Positions 46,175-54,954 of a stretch of 64,000 nt of DNA are shown in pieces. The notes beneath the pieces were generated by a model, which worked only from the letters and a program-made list of their open reading frames with translations, was not told the origin of the DNA and searched no databases. Both the position numbers and the translations under genes were made by a program. The DNA is from Synechococcus sp. PROS-9-1 (GTDB lineage Bacteria; Cyanobacteriota; Cyanobacteriia; PCC-6307; Cyanobiaceae): contig NZ_CP047961.1 of assembly GCF_014279775.1 (NCBI RefSeq), positions 1,674,001 through 1,738,000 of the forward strand. Reading direction: 5' to 3'. Numbering within the stretch: position 1 is the first letter of the stretch; each line of letters starts with the position of its first letter.

Positions 46175-46950
46175 GTCTTCCTCGCGATGCTCTGCTTCGG
46201 ACCTGCAGGCATCCCACAACGATGGGCGCATTGATCGACCTTGCGGAAGACGTTCAGCGGACCAGACAACCGCGATGGAGTCCCTTCTTATCAGCCTTGG
46301 TGCTGGAAGATGCCAATCAGCTTGAGTCACTGGCAGAACTAAAGATCAGCCGTGATGGCGGCTATCCCGGAGCAGAACGCAAGCGGTTGCTGATCCAACA
46401 CGCAGCCTCCCCAGAGCCTGAGCCCCCTTGCCCTTTAGCTGGTCTGAATGTGGAGGGGAATTTCCTGTTCGATCCAACCTCTCCCGAAGAGATGCGTCTG
46501 GCCCTGCAACGCATCGGCATAGCTGACGAGTCTCTCGGTGACCTATGGATTCGTGGAGATAGGGGAGCCCAGGCCATTTGCACTCCGGAAGCCGCGGCCC
46601 TGCTGCAGGGACAACGAGGCAGCCTTCGCGAGGTGATCATCGCCTGCGAATCCTTGCCACTCGAAGCACTGCAATGGCCTGTTCAGAGAGTTGCTCGCCG
46701 GTTGAGCAGCGTTGAGGCCTCATGCCGTCTTGATGCCATTGTCTCTGCAGGCTTTGGCATCTCCCGCTCAAAAGTCGTCAAACAAATCAAAGAAGGGCGT
46801 TTGCGGCTCAATTGGGAACCCGTGCGGCTGGCAAGTAGGGATTTAAAAGTTGGAGACCGCCTGCAGCTTCAAGAGAGAGGCAGCATCGAGGTCATGAACA
46901 TCGAACGCACGAAACGCGAGAGATGGCGCGTTGACATCCTCCGCCAGTGA
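46171..46950 (+). CDS. Photosystem II S4-domain protein
   Basis: The 259-residue protein has a C-terminal S4 RNA-binding domain: RLDAIVSAGFGISRSKVVKQ and LNWEPVRLASRDLKVGDRLQ. Cyanobacterial members (TIGR03069-type) are named photosystem II S4 domain proteins and are thought to act in PSII assembly or RNA binding. The ATG at 46171 overlaps the stop of the preceding gene; an extended frame to 46117 is not needed. Confidence 0.85.
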   Translation: MSLPRDALLRTCRHPTTMGALIDLAEDVQRTRQPRWSPFLSALVLEDANQLESLAELKISRDGGYPGAERKRLLIQHAASPEPEPPCPLAGLNVEGNFLFDPTSPEEMRLALQRIGIADESLGDLWIRGDRGAQAICTPEAAALLQGQRGSLREVIIACESLPLEALQWPVQRVARRLSSVEASCRLDAIVSAGFGISRSKVVKQIKEGRLRLNWEPVRLASRDLKVGDRLQLQERGSIEVMNIERTKRERWRVDILRQ

Positions 46951-47046
46951 GTGGAGTGGATTTAAACGGCACTCCAACTGCTAACTTCAGTGCCTGGTTG
47001 AGCCATTCATCAACCACCCATCTCAAAGGACAAACTTGAGAGCTGG

Positions 47047-47118
<72 letters not shown>

Positions 47119-47145
47119 CTTCCCTTTAGGGACAGGAGTTGGACA

Positions 47146-48525
47146 ATGGCATGCAGCTTGATCGTGGGGCTTGGCCGCTCCGGGGTCGGCGCAGCGCGCC
47201 TCCTTCATGCTCAAGGCCATCACGTCATAGTGCTCGAAAGGGACGATGGTCCCCAACAACAATCCAAGGCACAACAACTAAGAGATCAAGGCATCCAAAC
47301 CGAGCTGGGATGCCCTCTTGAGTTCTCCAGCTTTCAAGCCTGGTTGGATCAAGTTGAGCAAGTCGTGATCAGTCCAGGGATCCCCTGGGACCATCCCACC
47401 TTGATGCAGCTGCGCGATCACGGCGTCACCGTGAGAGGTGAAATGGCCGTGGCATGGCAAGCCCTCCGCGAGTGCCCTTGGATTGGGATTACAGGCACGA
47501 ACGGCAAAACCACCGTGACGCATTTGCTGCATCACGTTCTCAACCAAGCGGGACTGCATGCCCCGATGGCAGGAAATGTGGGCGATTCCGCCGCAGAATT
47601 AGGGCTGCAGTGCATGGATCCAGCCCAGACCCAACCGGATTGGATCGTGATGGAGATGAGTAGTTACCAAATTGAATCAGCGGTTGAAGTAAGACCAACC
47701 ATTGGCATTTGGACCACGCTGACTCCCGACCATTTGGAGCGCCACAAAACGATCGATGCCTATCGCGCGATCAAACAAGGACTTCTGGAGCGCTCTGAAC
47801 ACGCAATTTTGAATGCTGATGACGCACACCTCAGCAGCCAACGCCTCTCATGGCCCCAGGCAGCCTGGGTAAGCGCTTCGAGCACAAAAGCTGGTGAAAA
47901 AGGTCTTGCCCTTTGGATTGATGAGAAAGGGATGGTGTGTCGTCACGAAGGCCCCCTATTCCCAGCGAACGCAATCGGCATGCCTGGTCAACACAATCAG
48001 CAAAACATGCTGATGGTTGCGGCAGCAGCGCTGGAAGCCGGAGTGTCTCCTGAATTGATCGAGGCCGGGCTACGCAGCTTTTCGGGAGTTCCCCATCGAC
48101 TAGAAGCTCTCGGCATAACCCATGGCATGAACATCTTCAACGACAGCAAAGCCACCAACTACGACGCCGCAGCCGTAGCCCTCGAAGCCGTGCCAGGTCC
48201 AATTGCCCTGCTTGCTGGTGGGCAAACGAAAGAAGGTGATGCGCATGGATGGCTTGAGCTTCTGCGAAAGAGGGCTTCCTCCATCACCCTTTTCGGGCGC
48301 GATCGAGAGATGCTGAGAACACTGATTCTTGATTCAGGCTTTACAGGACCTGTGAGTTGTCACATTGATCTCGTTGATGCGGTTCCTTCCGCCATACAAG
48401 CTGGGAAGCAACTCAACGCCGTCAGCCTTTTGCTTTCACCAGCTTGCGCCAGTTTCGACCAATACCAAGACTTTGAGGCTAGGGGCGATCACTTCAGAAA
48501 AATTGTCAACCAATATCCCCAATGA
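47146..48525 (+). CDS. murD: UDP-N-acetylmuramoyl-L-alanine:D-glutamate ligase MurD
   Basis: MurD adds D-Glu to UDP-MurNAc-L-Ala in peptidoglycan synthesis. The 459-residue protein has GLGRSGVGAARLL at the start, the ATP P-loop GTNGKT at residues 117-122, and the Mur-ligase HNQQNMLMVAAAAL and IFNDSKATNYDA motifs. A GGAG ribosome site is 7 bases before the ATG. Confidence 0.97.
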   Translation: MACSLIVGLGRSGVGAARLLHAQGHHVIVLERDDGPQQQSKAQQLRDQGIQTELGCPLEFSSFQAWLDQVEQVVISPGIPWDHPTLMQLRDHGVTVRGEMAVAWQALRECPWIGITGTNGKTTVTHLLHHVLNQAGLHAPMAGNVGDSAAELGLQCMDPAQTQPDWIVMEMSSYQIESAVEVRPTIGIWTTLTPDHLERHKTIDAYRAIKQGLLERSEHAILNADDAHLSSQRLSWPQAAWVSASSTKAGEKGLALWIDEKGMVCRHEGPLFPANAIGMPGQHNQQNMLMVAAAALEAGVSPELIEAGLRSFSGVPHRLEALGITHGMNIFNDSKATNYDAAAVALEAVPGPIALLAGGQTKEGDAHGWLELLRKRASSITLFGRDREMLRTLILDSGFTGPVSCHIDLVDAVPSAIQAGKQLNAVSLLLSPACASFDQYQDFEARGDHFRKIVNQYPQ

Positions 48526-48530
48526 ATAGT

Positions 48531-48562
48531 TAAGGACGTGCCATCTTCCTCCGAGGTCCTTA
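48531..48562 (+). repeat. Short inverted repeat after murD
   Basis: TAAGGAC (48531-48537) and GTCCTTA (48556-48562) can form a 7-bp stem with an 18-base loop, directly after the murD stop. There is no T tract, so it is not a classical terminator; it could protect or end the transcript. Confidence 0.4.
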
Positions 48563-48685
48563 GACATTCACTGATAGGGACACCATCGAGGCCCTTAAAG
48601 CCGATCTGACTTAGTTTTCAGTTTTCCTTCGCAAACTAAAGGCACAGGGCAATTGCGAAGGCCCCATTTCCGCAAATCCATCACC

Positions 48686-49156
48686 ATGACTGACATCTCA
48701 TATTGGTTAATGAAAAGTGAACCTGATGTTTATGGAATTGAGCATCTGCGAAAAGAGAAGAGCACCCTTTGGGATGGCATTCGCAACTACCAAGCTCGTA
48801 ACTTCATGCGCACCATGAACGTTGGAGACCAGGCCTTCTTTTATCACTCGAACTGCAAGCCGCCAGGAATCATCGGCCTAATGGAGGTGACGGAGACCGG
48901 ACTCGTGGATCCAACTCAATTTGATCCAAACTCCAAGTACCACGATTCCGCTTCCAAACCAGACTCACCGCGCTGGGATTGCGTACGACTCGCCTATCGC
49001 GGTCAGTTCGCTGACATGTTGACCCTTGATGATCTTCGCGAGTCGTACCAAGCAGACCAACTGACTGTTGTGCGTCGCGGAAATCGACTTTCCATTCTTC
49101 CGGTTGACACAGAAATCGCGATGGATTTATTAAAGAGGCTTGGACCACTTCAATGA
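48686..49156 (+). CDS. EVE-domain protein
   Basis: The 156-residue protein starts at ATG 48686 (MTDISYWLMKSEPDVYGIEH) and has the EVE fold signature with KSEPDVYG, WDGIRNYQARNFMR, GDQAFFYHS and a final LTVVRRGNRLSILPV. EVE domains bind modified bases in DNA or RNA. The frame extends upstream to 48653 without support. The final codons overlap the start region of the next gene. Confidence 0.92.
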   Translation: MTDISYWLMKSEPDVYGIEHLRKEKSTLWDGIRNYQARNFMRTMNVGDQAFFYHSNCKPPGIIGLMEVTETGLVDPTQFDPNSKYHDSASKPDSPRWDCVRLAYRGQFADMLTLDDLRESYQADQLTVVRRGNRLSILPVDTEIAMDLLKRLGPLQ

Positions 49157-49910
49157 TTCGCTCGCAAGTATTTCTGCTGAGCGACTGCCGATTGCCACCA
49201 TTATTCCAAGGGCCTGGATCGGCTTCAGGAAAGCTCCTTGGTCCTTCATCGGCCTCACTGCATTGATGCTGTGCTGCCTGATGGGCTTAGGTGTGGTCGC
49301 ACGAGATCTCCAGCTCAGCAGCAATCGCTTGCTTCAATACACCGGCGATTTTGTGCTCGTGATGGCGGCACTTGTGCCGCTAGCTCCCTTGTTGGCTCTG
49401 CTGCAGCTGGCAGACGAACACCTGCCCGGAGGACTGGATCGAAACCCAGAGCAACCCACGGCAAGACGCCGATTTCTTTGGTTGCTGAAGCAGACCTGCG
49501 GCCTTACGGTTTTAGAGGTCCTCATCGGCATTGGCGGAATCAGTTCGATTCGTCTTTTGAGTCAATTTTTGGCACCACACAGTGGTGTTCTCGCCAGCTT
49601 GGTTGTCGTGTTGGGTGGTGTCGCCATCGCCATCTGGTTGGTTGGCCAGCTTCTCTCCATTCCGTTGCTGATCCATCACGGCTATCGGCCACTCCGAGCC
49701 ATGGAGCACAGTCGCAAACTTGTTCAAGCCAATCGCCTCAAAGTAATGGCCTTGATTGGACTTCTTCTAGGAATCAACTTGCTTGGGCTCATGGCAGCGA
49801 GCCTCGGACTGCTCTTCAGCGTTCCGTTTAGCGCCCTTCTATTGATGGCCAGCTGCCGGACTCAAACATCGTGGCGAAGAGAGTCGCGACGGAACATGTT
49901 GCCAACGTAA
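49140..49910 (+). CDS. Conserved polytopic membrane protein
   Basis: The 256-residue protein starts with TTG, overlaps the EVE gene by 17 bases, and has about five membrane spans (for example SFIGLTALMLCCLMGLGVVA and LASLVVVLGGVAIAIWLVGQ). The last helices contain LIGLLLGINLLGLMAASLGL. No catalytic motif is visible. Similar proteins are conserved in marine Synechococcus; function unknown. Confidence 0.75.
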   Translation: MDHFNDSLASISAERLPIATIIPRAWIGFRKAPWSFIGLTALMLCCLMGLGVVARDLQLSSNRLLQYTGDFVLVMAALVPLAPLLALLQLADEHLPGGLDRNPEQPTARRRFLWLLKQTCGLTVLEVLIGIGGISSIRLLSQFLAPHSGVLASLVVVLGGVAIAIWLVGQLLSIPLLIHHGYRPLRAMEHSRKLVQANRLKVMALIGLLLGINLLGLMAASLGLLFSVPFSALLLMASCRTQTSWRRESRRNMLPT

Positions 49911-50179
49911 AGGCGGGTGAGCTCTCGGGAGTCGGCACCGTTCTGAACAAGAAATCCCGCCAAAGCAGCCTGAACGAGTCGGTACTGATCCCAATTCGGG
50001 CAACGCTCAATAAAGTCCGCCATGGCCTGGTGCAAGGGCAAGGGCATGTCGGATTGAAAACTAACGATGTCCTCTTCCTGGACGGGCTCAGGCGTTGCTT
50101 GGCCTGCAACAACAGCTTCGGAATCAACAACCTGATCGGTCAACAATTGGCCTTGAACCACTCCAGACTCCTTCGTCAC
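49862..50179 (-). CDS. DUF2811-family protein
   Basis: The 105-residue protein ends with the DUF2811 core: SFQSDMPLPLHQAMADFIER, CPNWDQYRLVQAALAGFLVQ and RELTRLYVGNMFRRD. This family is cyanobacterium-specific and of unknown function. GTG at 50179 is used; the conserved part begins near residue 38, so a later ATG at residue 45 is possible but would cut the domain. It converges with the membrane protein, overlapping 49 bases. Confidence 0.8.
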   Translation of the reverse strand: MTKESGVVQGQLLTDQVVDSEAVVAGQATPEPVQEEDIVSFQSDMPLPLHQAMADFIERCPNWDQYRLVQAALAGFLVQNGADSRELTRLYVGNMFRRDSLRHDV

Positions 50180-50495
50180 CTGGCCCAGAATCTATGGCCT
50201 GTTCTCCACAAGCACAAGGGGCTAGCGAGAGAGGCAAATCAACCCATCGGCAACCAATCTCTCCATGAGACTGAGGCCATAAACGCAGTACTGAACTGGG
50301 ATTAGTCCTTCCCCAGGGGACCCGCAGGCCGCACTCGTATATACCACATGAGACCCAAAAGATATGTTTTTTCCACGGGGTGCAGCCCGCAACTCAAAAA
50401 CGACGCATCAGCCTGTGGAAAAGCTGTGCGGTTTGCCCTGCATCTCCGTGGAGAAATCAATAAAGACTGATTGATCAGACCAACTAATCCGATGT
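50180..50495. other. Intergenic region between DUF2811 and DUF1818 genes
   Basis: These 316 bases contain no ORF with coding character; a minus frame at 50302-50553 is a shadow. TATATAC near 50338 resembles a promoter element but no start can be assigned to it. Confidence 0.4.
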
Positions 50496-50864
50496 TTAAT
50501 CCCACACTGTTCTCAAAGCAGCCAAGAACGCTTGAGCGGCTGTAGCAGGCCAAGCGCCTTCCAGTCCTCGCCGTTGCATCCCATTGCCTTGAAGCACCAC
50601 CTGCAGCCCCCAGCGATCACGGGTGCCATCGAAACACCCCCACCACTCCTGCTGTTCCAACTCCAGGGTGATGGATTCCTCCTCCATCAGCTGATCACGG
50701 ATCAGCATGTATTGGTGCTCGAGCTCTACAAGAAGGGCATACAGCCCCTTCACTTCCATCTCAGTGAGCTCTACTGCCCAAGACTCCCCTCCGATGAGGA
50801 AGGGAAAGTCCTTACGGCTCAAGTCACGGGCGAGACGCCAGCCAGGCCCCTCCTGCTGGATCAT
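50496..50864 (-). CDS. DUF1818-family protein
   Basis: The 122-residue protein has the DUF1818 features: [40 protein letters not shown] and [20 protein letters not shown]. The family is found in cyanobacteria with unknown function. Its start overlaps the rpoZ stop by 4 bases, so they are translated together. Confidence 0.88.
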   Translation of the reverse strand: MIQQEGPGWRLARDLSRKDFPFLIGGESWAVELTEMEVKGLYALLVELEHQYMLIRDQLMEEESITLELEQQEWWGCFDGTRDRWGLQVVLQGNGMQRRGLEGAWPATAAQAFLAALRTVWD

Positions 50865-51088
50865 CCAGGCAGGAGATCAGGCTGATCCTGCTCATCGGAG
50901 AGCTCAACGATGGCGCGATGAACCGGCTTCACGCTGGATTCCTCAAGGAGACCATCAAAGTCATCAAAACGACGCTGCTTTGCGCGAAAAGCGATCTTGA
51001 CTGTTGTTAGATAACGGTTGGTGGACTGACGAATCAAGCTCTCGCCACGCTTCGCGAGGTCTTTTGAGTCCACACCTGCAGAAATCAT
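50861..51088 (-). CDS. rpoZ: RNA polymerase omega subunit RpoZ
   Basis: The 75-residue protein matches the cyanobacterial omega subunit: [40 protein letters not shown] and [20 protein letters not shown]. Omega helps assemble RNA polymerase around the beta' subunit. It is the first gene of a two-gene unit with the DUF1818 gene. Confidence 0.9.
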   Translation of the reverse strand: MISAGVDSKDLAKRGESLIRQSTNRYLTTVKIAFRAKQRRFDDFDGLLEESSVKPVHRAIVELSDEQDQPDLLPG

Positions 51089-51114
51089 CTCTGTCTAATC
51101 ATCGACACTTCACT

Positions 51115-51399
51115 CTAGGTGAGCAAATCGCTGTGAAACGGAACCTGCATGAGATAAGCGCGCTGGGGACGACCCGGCACACGCAAAACGATCTGGCGAC
51201 CTAAGCCCATCGCGAGGAGTGGACGTCTGAGGTGAGACATCAAACCACTCACCTCTTCAAGGTGTTTGCCATCCATGCACTCAATCCGAATGCATCCCCA
51301 ACCACGGGACATGCGGCAATCACGCAGCGGTTCCAACTCAGCCTCAATCTCTGGATCCTCCCTGTAGAAGGAAAACACCAGGCGTCTCAACCGATCCAT
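51115..51399 (-). CDS. Conserved cyanobacterial hypothetical protein
   Basis: The 94-residue protein starts at the ATG at 51399 (MDRLRRLVFSFYREDPEIEA) and ends with the conserved LRVPGRPQRAYLMQVPFHSD. The longer frame to 51567 runs across the start of the divergent Hsp70 gene and is unlikely. A CxxI segment (GWGCIRIECMDG) is noted. Function unknown. Confidence 0.7.
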   Translation of the reverse strand: MDRLRRLVFSFYREDPEIEAELEPLRDCRMSRGWGCIRIECMDGKHLEEVSGLMSHLRRPLLAMGLGRQIVLRVPGRPQRAYLMQVPFHSDLLT

Positions 51400-51432
51400 C
51401 GCTGGGCCCCGTAGCCTTGACTCCTTATCAAG

Positions 51433-53070
51433 ATGACCATGGCTGAGGTTCAGCCCCCAAAGGACGAACAAAACCTTCATCTTTCCGCTCAAGGAACTCT
51501 TGCCATCGACCTTGGGAGCACCAATACGGTGGTGGCCTTTCAGGACGGCAGCGCCGCCACCCCTCAACTTCTAGACCTCCCACCGATCAGTCAGCGCTTA
51601 GGTGAAGTCCCGAGCCTTATCTGGAGCAACGCTCGTCCCAACCATCAACCTCTTGTAGGCCGGCAAGTCCTCGATAGCGGACTCTCCGATGGGACATCCC
51701 TAGAACTTCATCGTGACTTCAAACGCTGGATCGGAGTTTTAGACAAATCCGACCTGCCATCCCATCCCCTCAGCCCTGAGCAAGCTGGCGAAATTCTGTT
51801 GCACCAGATCTGGAAATGCCTCCCAAAGACAGTGTCGGTGAAGCGGCTGGTGCTCACAGCTCCGGTTGATCAGGCCCTTGGTTATCGCCAATGGCTGTTG
51901 CAGGCCTGCAGGAGCCTTCCGGTTGACGAGGTGGCGCTCGTAGATGAGCCAACAGCCGCAGCCATAGGCGCAGGACTGCCTGCAGGCTCCAAGTTGTTAG
52001 TAGTGGATCTTGGCGGGGGCACGTTGGACCTCTCCCTTGTCGCTTTAGAAGGAGGAGAGGGAAGGGCAGCTCCACTGGCGCAGCTGCTGCGCTTTCGGGG
52101 ACTAGACCTCAAAAACAGCAAACAAACCCTGCGCTCGGCAAGGGTCTTAGGGAAAGCCGGCATCGCCCTGGGCGGCAGGGATCTTGATCACTGGATCCTG
52201 GATCACCTTCTCCCCAACGATCCCGACCTGATTCTGAGAAGTCAGACGAGCCTTTTAAATGCGGCTGAACGTTTGAAATGCCGCCTCAGCAACCCCGATG
52301 TCGGCGAGGGACAGACCCTCAGTGAGTTGGCCAGCAGCACCGACCTCGCGCATCCCATCACCTTGTCGCTCAATCGCAACCAACTCAACGCGCTTCTTGA
52401 GCGCCGTGGATTGCTCAAGGTTCTTGAGGGACTGCTCGATCGCACATTGGCCTCGGCCCGCCAGCAGGGCTGCGGACCAGAAGACCTCAACGCCGTCGTC
52501 GCCGTTGGTGGTGGAGCTCATCTTCCGCTAATGCGCCAATGGTTATCAGAGACCATGCAGCCGGTGCCTTTGCTGACACCACCACCTGTTCAAGCCGTGG
52601 CCACCGGTGCGCTCCATCTCACCCCTGGGGTGAGGATCAGAGATCTCCTTCAAAAAGGTGTGTATTTGCGCTGCTGGGATCGTCGTAGTAACGCCCATCA
52701 CTGGCATCCCTTATTTCTGAGCGGCCAGCCATGGCCCTCTCTTCAACCTTTAGTGCTGAAGCTAAGCGCAAGCCGCCTCAATCAAAAGGATCTTGAACTC
52801 GTGCTCGGTGAACCCCAAGGCGAACGGCGACACGAAGTGGTGTTCGTCGGAGGGCTCCCCACCGTTCGAGACAACAGCAACGCTCCAGACACCATTCGAC
52901 CTCTTTTAAACAAGACCATTCACCTTGAGCTCAATCCACTTGGCCAACCAGGAGAAGATTGCCTGCGCCTCGCTTTTCACCTTGATGACGACGCTCAACT
53001 TGTCATGAGCGGGGAAGATTTAAGAACGGGTTTGGCCATCGAACCGTGCACTCTGATAACTGTGCAGTAA
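51433..53070 (+). CDS. Divergent Hsp70-family protein
   Basis: The 545-residue protein has the actin-like ATPase core: GTLAIDLGSTNTVVAFQDGS (phosphate 1), VDLGGGTLDLSLVALEGGEG (phosphate 2) and NAVVAVGGGAHLPLMRQWLS (adenosine). It lacks the standard DnaK C-terminal EEVD-type lid; the last 150 residues are an unusual beta-rich region. It is smaller and more diverged than DnaK1-3. It probably acts on a limited set of clients with the hypothetical gene behind it. Confidence 0.85.
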   Translation: MTMAEVQPPKDEQNLHLSAQGTLAIDLGSTNTVVAFQDGSAATPQLLDLPPISQRLGEVPSLIWSNARPNHQPLVGRQVLDSGLSDGTSLELHRDFKRWIGVLDKSDLPSHPLSPEQAGEILLHQIWKCLPKTVSVKRLVLTAPVDQALGYRQWLLQACRSLPVDEVALVDEPTAAAIGAGLPAGSKLLVVDLGGGTLDLSLVALEGGEGRAAPLAQLLRFRGLDLKNSKQTLRSARVLGKAGIALGGRDLDHWILDHLLPNDPDLILRSQTSLLNAAERLKCRLSNPDVGEGQTLSELASSTDLAHPITLSLNRNQLNALLERRGLLKVLEGLLDRTLASARQQGCGPEDLNAVVAVGGGAHLPLMRQWLSETMQPVPLLTPPPVQAVATGALHLTPGVRIRDLLQKGVYLRCWDRRSNAHHWHPLFLSGQPWPSLQPLVLKLSASRLNQKDLELVLGEPQGERRHEVVFVGGLPTVRDNSNAPDTIRPLLNKTIHLELNPLGQPGEDCLRLAFHLDDDAQLVMSGEDLRTGLAIEPCTLITVQ

Positions 53071-53145
53071 ATGGTCCGTCCACACACCGTTGAGAGTCCT
53101 TTCTGCCCTCCATAGAAAGGAGTTGCCGCAAAGAGGCTTTGGACT

Positions 53146-53988
53146 TTGGCGCTGCGTCGCCACCTGCCCCATTTTTGGATCACCGCGACCCTTGGTGGAG
53201 TCGCAGCACTTTGTGCTGCGACTTATTTATGGGAGCAACAGCTGCCGCTGAAATTAACTCGGGCGCTCTCCAGGGATGACCTGCCAGCCTGCTTGCGCTA
53301 TGGAGAGCAACTAGCCTCCTTGCGTTGGCTCGGACAGAAAGCGCCTGAAGAGCTTGCCATTTGTCGACGAAGGCTGGCTCAACAAACCTGGGGTCAAGCT
53401 GATCCAGGTCAAGCTCTACTCCTTCAAGAGCAGCTCGTGAATTCAGGCGTTGGCTCTCCACAGCAAAAAGAGCAAGATCAAAGGCAGCTAAAACTCTGGC
53501 GCGATGAGCTGCGCGACCAGGCTCTCACTCAATTTCGCGCTGGAAACTTAGACGAAGCAATGACCATGCTTCGTCCGCTGGAGAAGCACGATGGTCGACC
53601 CGGAAGCCGCTTAAGCGAAAGCCTCAAGGAAAGCTGGAATCGCAATCGCCTTCAGCTTGAACAGCTGAGAGAGTTTGTGAACCAAGATCAGTGGTGGGAA
53701 GCACTCAGCGCCCTCAACCAGCTCGATCATCCCTGGTGGCAACGCCAAGCCGAACCAATACGCCAGGAAGTAGAGCAGGCCATTGACGATTTAAGAGACC
53801 AGAAAGAACACCACAGCCATGGAGCCTTGCCGGCTCACACTGTGGCGAGAGATCTATTGAACGACGTAGTGGAAGCACACATCCGCGAAGGAATGCCTCC
53901 GTGGGAAGCATTCATGGCCGGTTGCAACGATCTAGGCGGCACCATCATTGAGGACGGCCCTGAGACGTTGTGTCAGGCCAAGAACTAA
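53146..53988 (+). CDS. Conserved hypothetical membrane-anchored protein
   Basis: The 280-residue protein starts with TTG, supported by an AGAGG ribosome site 9 bases upstream. One N-terminal span (HFWITATLGGVAALCAATYL, about residues 9-28) is followed by a helical, Gln/Leu/Arg-rich domain that resembles a TPR-type solenoid (QFRAGNLDEAMTMLRPLEKH). It follows the divergent Hsp70 by 75 bases and may be its partner. No enzyme motif. Confidence 0.7.
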   Translation: MALRRHLPHFWITATLGGVAALCAATYLWEQQLPLKLTRALSRDDLPACLRYGEQLASLRWLGQKAPEELAICRRRLAQQTWGQADPGQALLLQEQLVNSGVGSPQQKEQDQRQLKLWRDELRDQALTQFRAGNLDEAMTMLRPLEKHDGRPGSRLSESLKESWNRNRLQLEQLREFVNQDQWWEALSALNQLDHPWWQRQAEPIRQEVEQAIDDLRDQKEHHSHGALPAHTVARDLLNDVVEAHIREGMPPWEAFMAGCNDLGGTIIEDGPETLCQAKN

Positions 53989-54044
53989 AGAAGGGCCTTG
54001 AACTGACTCTCCGTGAGACAATCGCCTGACTTGAACGGACGTCC

Positions 54045-54266
54045 ATGCAGCCGGGTGACAAGGTTGTCGTCTCCACCAGTGTTGTTGTTTTCAATCACCC
54101 CCAACATCGTGGAGAAAGTTTCGATATGGAAGGAAGTGAGGGAGAGGTTTTCAAGGTGCTCGACGATTGGAAGGGACGTCCAATCAGCCCAACCCTTCCT
54201 GTCGTTGTGGCTTTTGGCCGTTATAAAGCCCACTTCCGAGCTGACGAGCTGACCCCGGCGAGTTAA
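54045..54266 (+). CDS. ftrV: Ferredoxin-thioredoxin reductase variable subunit
   Basis: The 73-residue protein fits the variable chain: QPGDKVVVSTSVVVFNHPQH, GSEGEVFKVLDDWKGRPISP and VAFGRYKAHFRADELTPAS. With the catalytic beta chain (not in this window) it reduces thioredoxin with electrons from ferredoxin, linking light to enzyme regulation. ATG follows a GTCC; no strong ribosome site. Confidence 0.9.
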   Translation: MQPGDKVVVSTSVVVFNHPQHRGESFDMEGSEGEVFKVLDDWKGRPISPTLPVVVAFGRYKAHFRADELTPAS

Positions 54267-54277
54267 GGCAAGCCTGA

Positions 54278-54847
54278 TCATTCAGGGTTGTTTTCATTGA
54301 CGCGTCGAAGGAAAACGCCCTCCTCCCCATCCAGGGCAAGCAGGCGCAGTTCGATGCTTTCCGATCGACGCGTCGGCACAACCCTGCCGCAGAAATCCGG
54401 CTGAATTGGCAATTCCCGATGGCCTCTGTCCACCATGACCAGCAAGGAAACTCGGCGTGGTCTGCCCCAGGCCTGGATTGCCTCCAGCGCGGCTCTCACA
54501 GTTCGCCCCGTAAAGACAACGTCATCGACGAGCACAACATCCCTTCCCTCCACGCTCACGGGAAGGTCGGTGGCCTGGACCATGCGCACACCCACTCGAC
54601 CTAAATCGTCGCGATGGAAGGTGGGGTCGAGCGTGCCAGTGGCAACAGCGTGACCGCTCTGATCTTTCAATGAGCTAGCAATGACACCAGCCAATTGAAC
54701 GCCGCGGGTTGGGATCCCCAGAAGCACCAGAGATTCAACGGTTGGCACAGACTCCAAAACCTGAGACGCCAGGCGCGTCACAGTTTTTCGCAAGTCATCC
54801 GCAGAGAGAATTTCAATCCGATCATCCCCAACGTCTCGATCTGCCAT
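54278..54847 (-). CDS. pyrR: Bifunctional pyrimidine regulator/uracil phosphoribosyltransferase PyrR
   Basis: The 189-residue protein has the PRPP-binding motif VVLVDDVVFTGRTVRAALEA and the N-terminal SADDLRKTVTRLASQVLESV. PyrR binds pyr mRNA or converts uracil plus PRPP to UMP. No pyr operon is nearby, so here it probably acts mostly as the enzyme. It converges with ftrV. Confidence 0.92.
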   Translation of the reverse strand: MADRDVGDDRIEILSADDLRKTVTRLASQVLESVPTVESLVLLGIPTRGVQLAGVIASSLKDQSGHAVATGTLDPTFHRDDLGRVGVRMVQATDLPVSVEGRDVVLVDDVVFTGRTVRAALEAIQAWGRPRRVSLLVMVDRGHRELPIQPDFCGRVVPTRRSESIELRLLALDGEEGVFLRRVNENNPE

Positions 54848-54954
54848 CGCTTTCTTTTAAGGCGATCAGTGTATGAACGATTTTCGCCAGCACGATCAGC
54901 TTTTGCAAACCTGAACAGTACGAATCAAAACCTTTTGGGCATCAAGGAGGTAAC

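Noticed and set aside
49238-49831. 197-residue frame overlapping the membrane protein gene
   Set aside because: It is the +2 shadow of the membrane protein, Arg/Ser/His-rich, with no hydrophobic pattern or known motif.
49871-50305. 144-residue plus-strand ORF over the DUF2811 gene
   Set aside because: The minus-strand DUF2811 core is recognisable; the plus frame is its antisense shadow.
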